Of a DNA stretch of 45,595 nucleotides, positions 43,906 through 45,595 are shown piece after piece; the first letter of the stretch is position 1, and the number at the start of each line of letters is the position of its first letter. Position numbers and translations under genes: made by a program. Under the pieces are notes generated by a model. That model searched no databases. It had not been told where the DNA came from and saw nothing but the letters and a program-made list of their open reading frames with translations. The DNA is from Geobacillus proteiniphilus (lineage in GTDB: Bacteria > Bacillota > Bacilli > Bacillales > Anoxybacillaceae): positions 1 through 45,595 of the forward strand of contig NZ_MQMG01000028.1 in assembly GCF_001908025.1 (NCBI RefSeq), read 5' to 3'.

Positions 43906-44565
43906 TTATGCGGCGCGCGACCGGCGGTTGGCCGCCAAGCCGAGCAAAACGGCAAGAACGGCCGCCGCCATTGGAAACAGCGCCTCCCCATTCGGGGGGT
44001 AAAACGGGCGCAACCGCTCTTCGGCAGCGATCATCTTTCCAGCGGTGTACGCCAAGAGGGCGCCGCCGGCATAAATGAGAATCGGGAACCGTTCCATGGC
44101 ATAAAGGATGATTTTGCTGCCTAAAATGATGATAGGAACGGAACAGAGAAAACCGAACACAACAAGTCCGATATGGCCTTGAGCCGCTCCAGCGATGGCG
44201 ATGACGTTGTCAAGACCCATGGCGACATCGGCGGCGACGATCGTCTGGATAGCTTTCCAAAGCGACGGTTCGGCTTTGATCATAGTCGGTTTTTCGTCTT
44301 TTTGCCCGATCAGTTTCAAGGCGATCCAAAAGAGGACGACGCCTCCAGCGAGCTGCAAGAACGGAATCGTCAACAGCCAAACGACGGCCACCGTCAAGAC
44401 AATGCGAACAGCGATCGCCAGCGCGGTGCCGACAATGATGGCCACATTCCGCTTTTGTTCCGGCAAGTTGCGGCTTGCTAGCGCAATGACAACCGCATTG
44501 TCCCCGCCAAGAATGACATCAATGCCGATAATCAGCAAGATGGAAACGATGTATTCATCCACCAT
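43906..44565 (-). CDS. yjbE: TerC/Alx-family membrane protein (YjbE-like)
   Basis: A 219-residue protein with about seven helices. The hallmark TerC motifs are IIGIDVILGGDNAVVIALAS and AADVAMGLDNVIAIAGAA, whose paired acidic residues in membrane helices may bind metal. The family is associated with manganese efflux and metallation of exported proteins. Position between spx and mecA corresponds to B. subtilis yjbE. GAGGGA lies upstream of ATG 44565. A tellurite role should not be assumed from the family name. Confidence 0.9.
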   Translation of the reverse strand: MVDEYIVSILLIIGIDVILGGDNAVVIALASRNLPEQKRNVAIIVGTALAIAVRIVLTVAVVWLLTIPFLQLAGGVVLFWIALKLIGQKDEKPTMIKAEPSLWKAIQTIVAADVAMGLDNVIAIAGAAQGHIGLVVFGFLCSVPIIILGSKIILYAMERFPILIYAGGALLAYTAGKMIAAEERLRPFYPPNGEALFPMAAAVLAVLLGLAANRRSRAA

Positions 44566-44776
44566 AGGCGTCCCTCATTCCGTCCGTGTTCATCATCATT
44601 ATAGTAGGGCATGGCCGGTTTCATAACCAATTTTTAAAAATGCGTTTTTTTATTTCCCTTCTTTCGCTTTTTATCATAAAATAAAAGTACAAGATCATAA
44701 GTTTTTATTTAAATAGTTTCAGGGGCACAATCCCTTCCTTTTTTATTTCTCTGTTTTAGAAGGGAGAGTTGAGAAA

Positions 44777-45457
44777 ATGGAAATCGAACGCATCAACGAG
44801 CATACCGTGAAATTTTACATTTCATATGTTGATATAGAGGAGCGCGGCTTTGACCGCGAGGAAATTTGGTACAATCGGGAACGAAGCGAAGAATTATTTT
44901 GGGAAATGATGGATGAAGTTCATGGGGAAAGCGATTTTTCGCTCGATGGCCCGCTTTGGATCCAAGTGCAGGCGCTCGAAAAAGGGCTTGAAGTCGTCGT
45001 GACGAAAGCGCAGTTGTCTAAAGACGGAAGCAAGCTCGAGCTGCCGCTTCCAGAAGAGAAATGGCGCGAGTTTCCGCTGTCAGCTGATGAAAAGGTGGAA
45101 TCGCTGTTCGGCCACCATTTCCACTTTGGTCAAAACGGGGACGCCGAGGAGAGAGAAGAGCAAGATGTCCTTCAATTCATCCTTTCGTTCAAGGATATCG
45201 AGGATGTCATTTCCTTGGCCCATCGCGCTGACTTCTCTGAGTTGTCGAACCGCCTGTTCCAATTTGAAGGCCGCTATTACTTGTTCGTCGAGTTTGACGA
45301 GCGCTACACCGAGCAGGAAGTGGACAATATGCTCAGCCTTCTGTTGGAATACGGAAGCGATTCCCAGCTGACGATTTATCGACTTGAAGAATACGGAACT
45401 GAAATTATGGGCGACAATGCACTCGAAACGATCAAAACGTATTTTCCAGCCCCATAA
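44777..45457 (+). CDS. mecA: Adaptor protein MecA
   Basis: An adaptor that brings substrates such as ComK to the ClpCP protease and drives ClpC assembly. It is 226 residues long. The N-terminal substrate-binding part opens MEIERINEHTVKFYISYVDIEERGF. An acidic linker follows (near residues 115-135), and the C-terminal ClpC-binding domain contains FKDIEDVISLAHRADF and YGTEIMGDNALETIKTYF. AAGGGAGAG precedes ATG 44777. The Glu-rich linker GDAEEREEQD is typical. Confidence 0.95.
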   Translation: MEIERINEHTVKFYISYVDIEERGFDREEIWYNRERSEELFWEMMDEVHGESDFSLDGPLWIQVQALEKGLEVVVTKAQLSKDGSKLELPLPEEKWREFPLSADEKVESLFGHHFHFGQNGDAEEREEQDVLQFILSFKDIEDVISLAHRADFSELSNRLFQFEGRYYLFVEFDERYTEQEVDNMLSLLLEYGSDSQLTIYRLEEYGTEIMGDNALETIKTYFPAP

Positions 45458-45468
45458 TGTTTCCATTC

Positions 45469-45499
45469 CGCCGATTTCGCCGCCAGAAATCGGCGTTTT
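45469..45499 (+). terminator. Terminator of mecA
   Basis: A perfect 10-bp stem CGCCGATTTC / GAAATCGGCG with a 7-base loop, followed by TTTTC. Confidence 0.85.
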
Positions 45500-45553
45500 C
45501 TACGTTAGCGGAAGAAAAACGGCCATCATGAAGAGCCGAGTGGAGGGGTTTTG

Positions 45554-45595
45554 TTGCGAAACACATCTAGAGTGGCGATTCTCGTCGTCATTGTC
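45554..45595 (+). CDS. 5' end of an unidentified gene, cut by the window edge
   Basis: GGAGGGG (45542-45548) precedes TTG 45554, which opens LRNTSRVAILVVIV up to the edge of the window. The basic start followed by a hydrophobic stretch suggests a membrane anchor or signal. In some relatives a cardiolipin synthase gene follows mecA, but 14 residues cannot decide. An in-frame TTG at 45551 is an alternative start. Confidence 0.5.
   Translation, partial: MRNTSRVAILVVIV

Overview
The window is a chromosomal segment of a moderately GC-rich, low-GC-phylum Gram-positive bacterium, almost certainly Geobacillus or a close thermophilic relative. The evidence is the strong AGGAGG-type ribosome binding sites, frequent GTG/TTG starts, Bacillus-type Fnr proteins, CtsR, FapR and T-box regulation, and a gene order that follows the Bacillus subtilis block argCJBD-carAB-argF / yjzC / yjzD / fabHA-fabF / yjaZ / yjbA / trpS / oppABCDF / spx / yjbE / mecA. 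The species was inferred from gene content only; no database was consulted.

Layout. (1) 1-3450: a three-gene ABC exporter-like operon (NEW3-domain membrane protein, ATPase, ABC-2 permease). (2) 3483-13250: what looks like a decayed nitrate-respiration locus. It holds a 3' remnant of a NarK-type transporter, an SLH-anchored YcdB/YcdC-like protein, fnr, an orphan modB, moaA, ric (di-iron repair protein), a promoter-fused coding fragment, moeA-mobB-moaE-moaD and a ywiC-like gene. No narGHJI is present. Perfect TGTGA-N6-TCACA Fnr boxes sit before modB-moaA, before ric, and before the coding fragment upstream of moeA. (3) 13250-16280: a small accessory patch, partly AT-rich. It contains a secreted protein, a small membrane protein, a coding remnant, a roughly 167-bp MITE-like element and a second Fnr paralogue. 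(4) 16301-25740: the seven-gene arginine/carbamoyl-phosphate operon with ArgR/AhrC-like boxes. (5) 25931-36880: yjzC, CtsR-controlled clpB, yjzD, a hydrolase-fold protein without a nucleophile, fabH-fabF under a FapR-like operator, yjaZ, yjbA, trpS with a tryptophan T-box, and small conserved genes. (6) 37151-42883: the oppABCDF oligopeptide importer with cre-like and CodY-like sites. (7) 42972-45595: a small membrane protein, spx, a TerC-family gene, mecA and the first codons of a further gene.

How the genes work together. Fnr senses oxygen through a C-terminal Fe-S cluster and would switch on modB-moaA, ric and probably the moeA cluster, supplying molybdenum cofactor and nitrosative-stress repair when oxygen falls. 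The enzyme that should use this cofactor, and its nitrate transporter, appear to have been lost from this spot. The remaining regions are core biosynthesis (arginine, fatty acids, tryptophanyl-tRNA), protein quality control (ClpB, MecA, Spx) and peptide uptake.

The most noteworthy signals are the Fnr-promoter architecture left around deletion scars, the MITE beside the second fnr, the AT-rich secreted/membrane gene pair, the paired CodY-like boxes inside a hairpin in the opp leader, and the crossing inverted repeats upstream of spx. I found no CRISPR array, tRNA, rRNA, prophage or intact insertion sequence.
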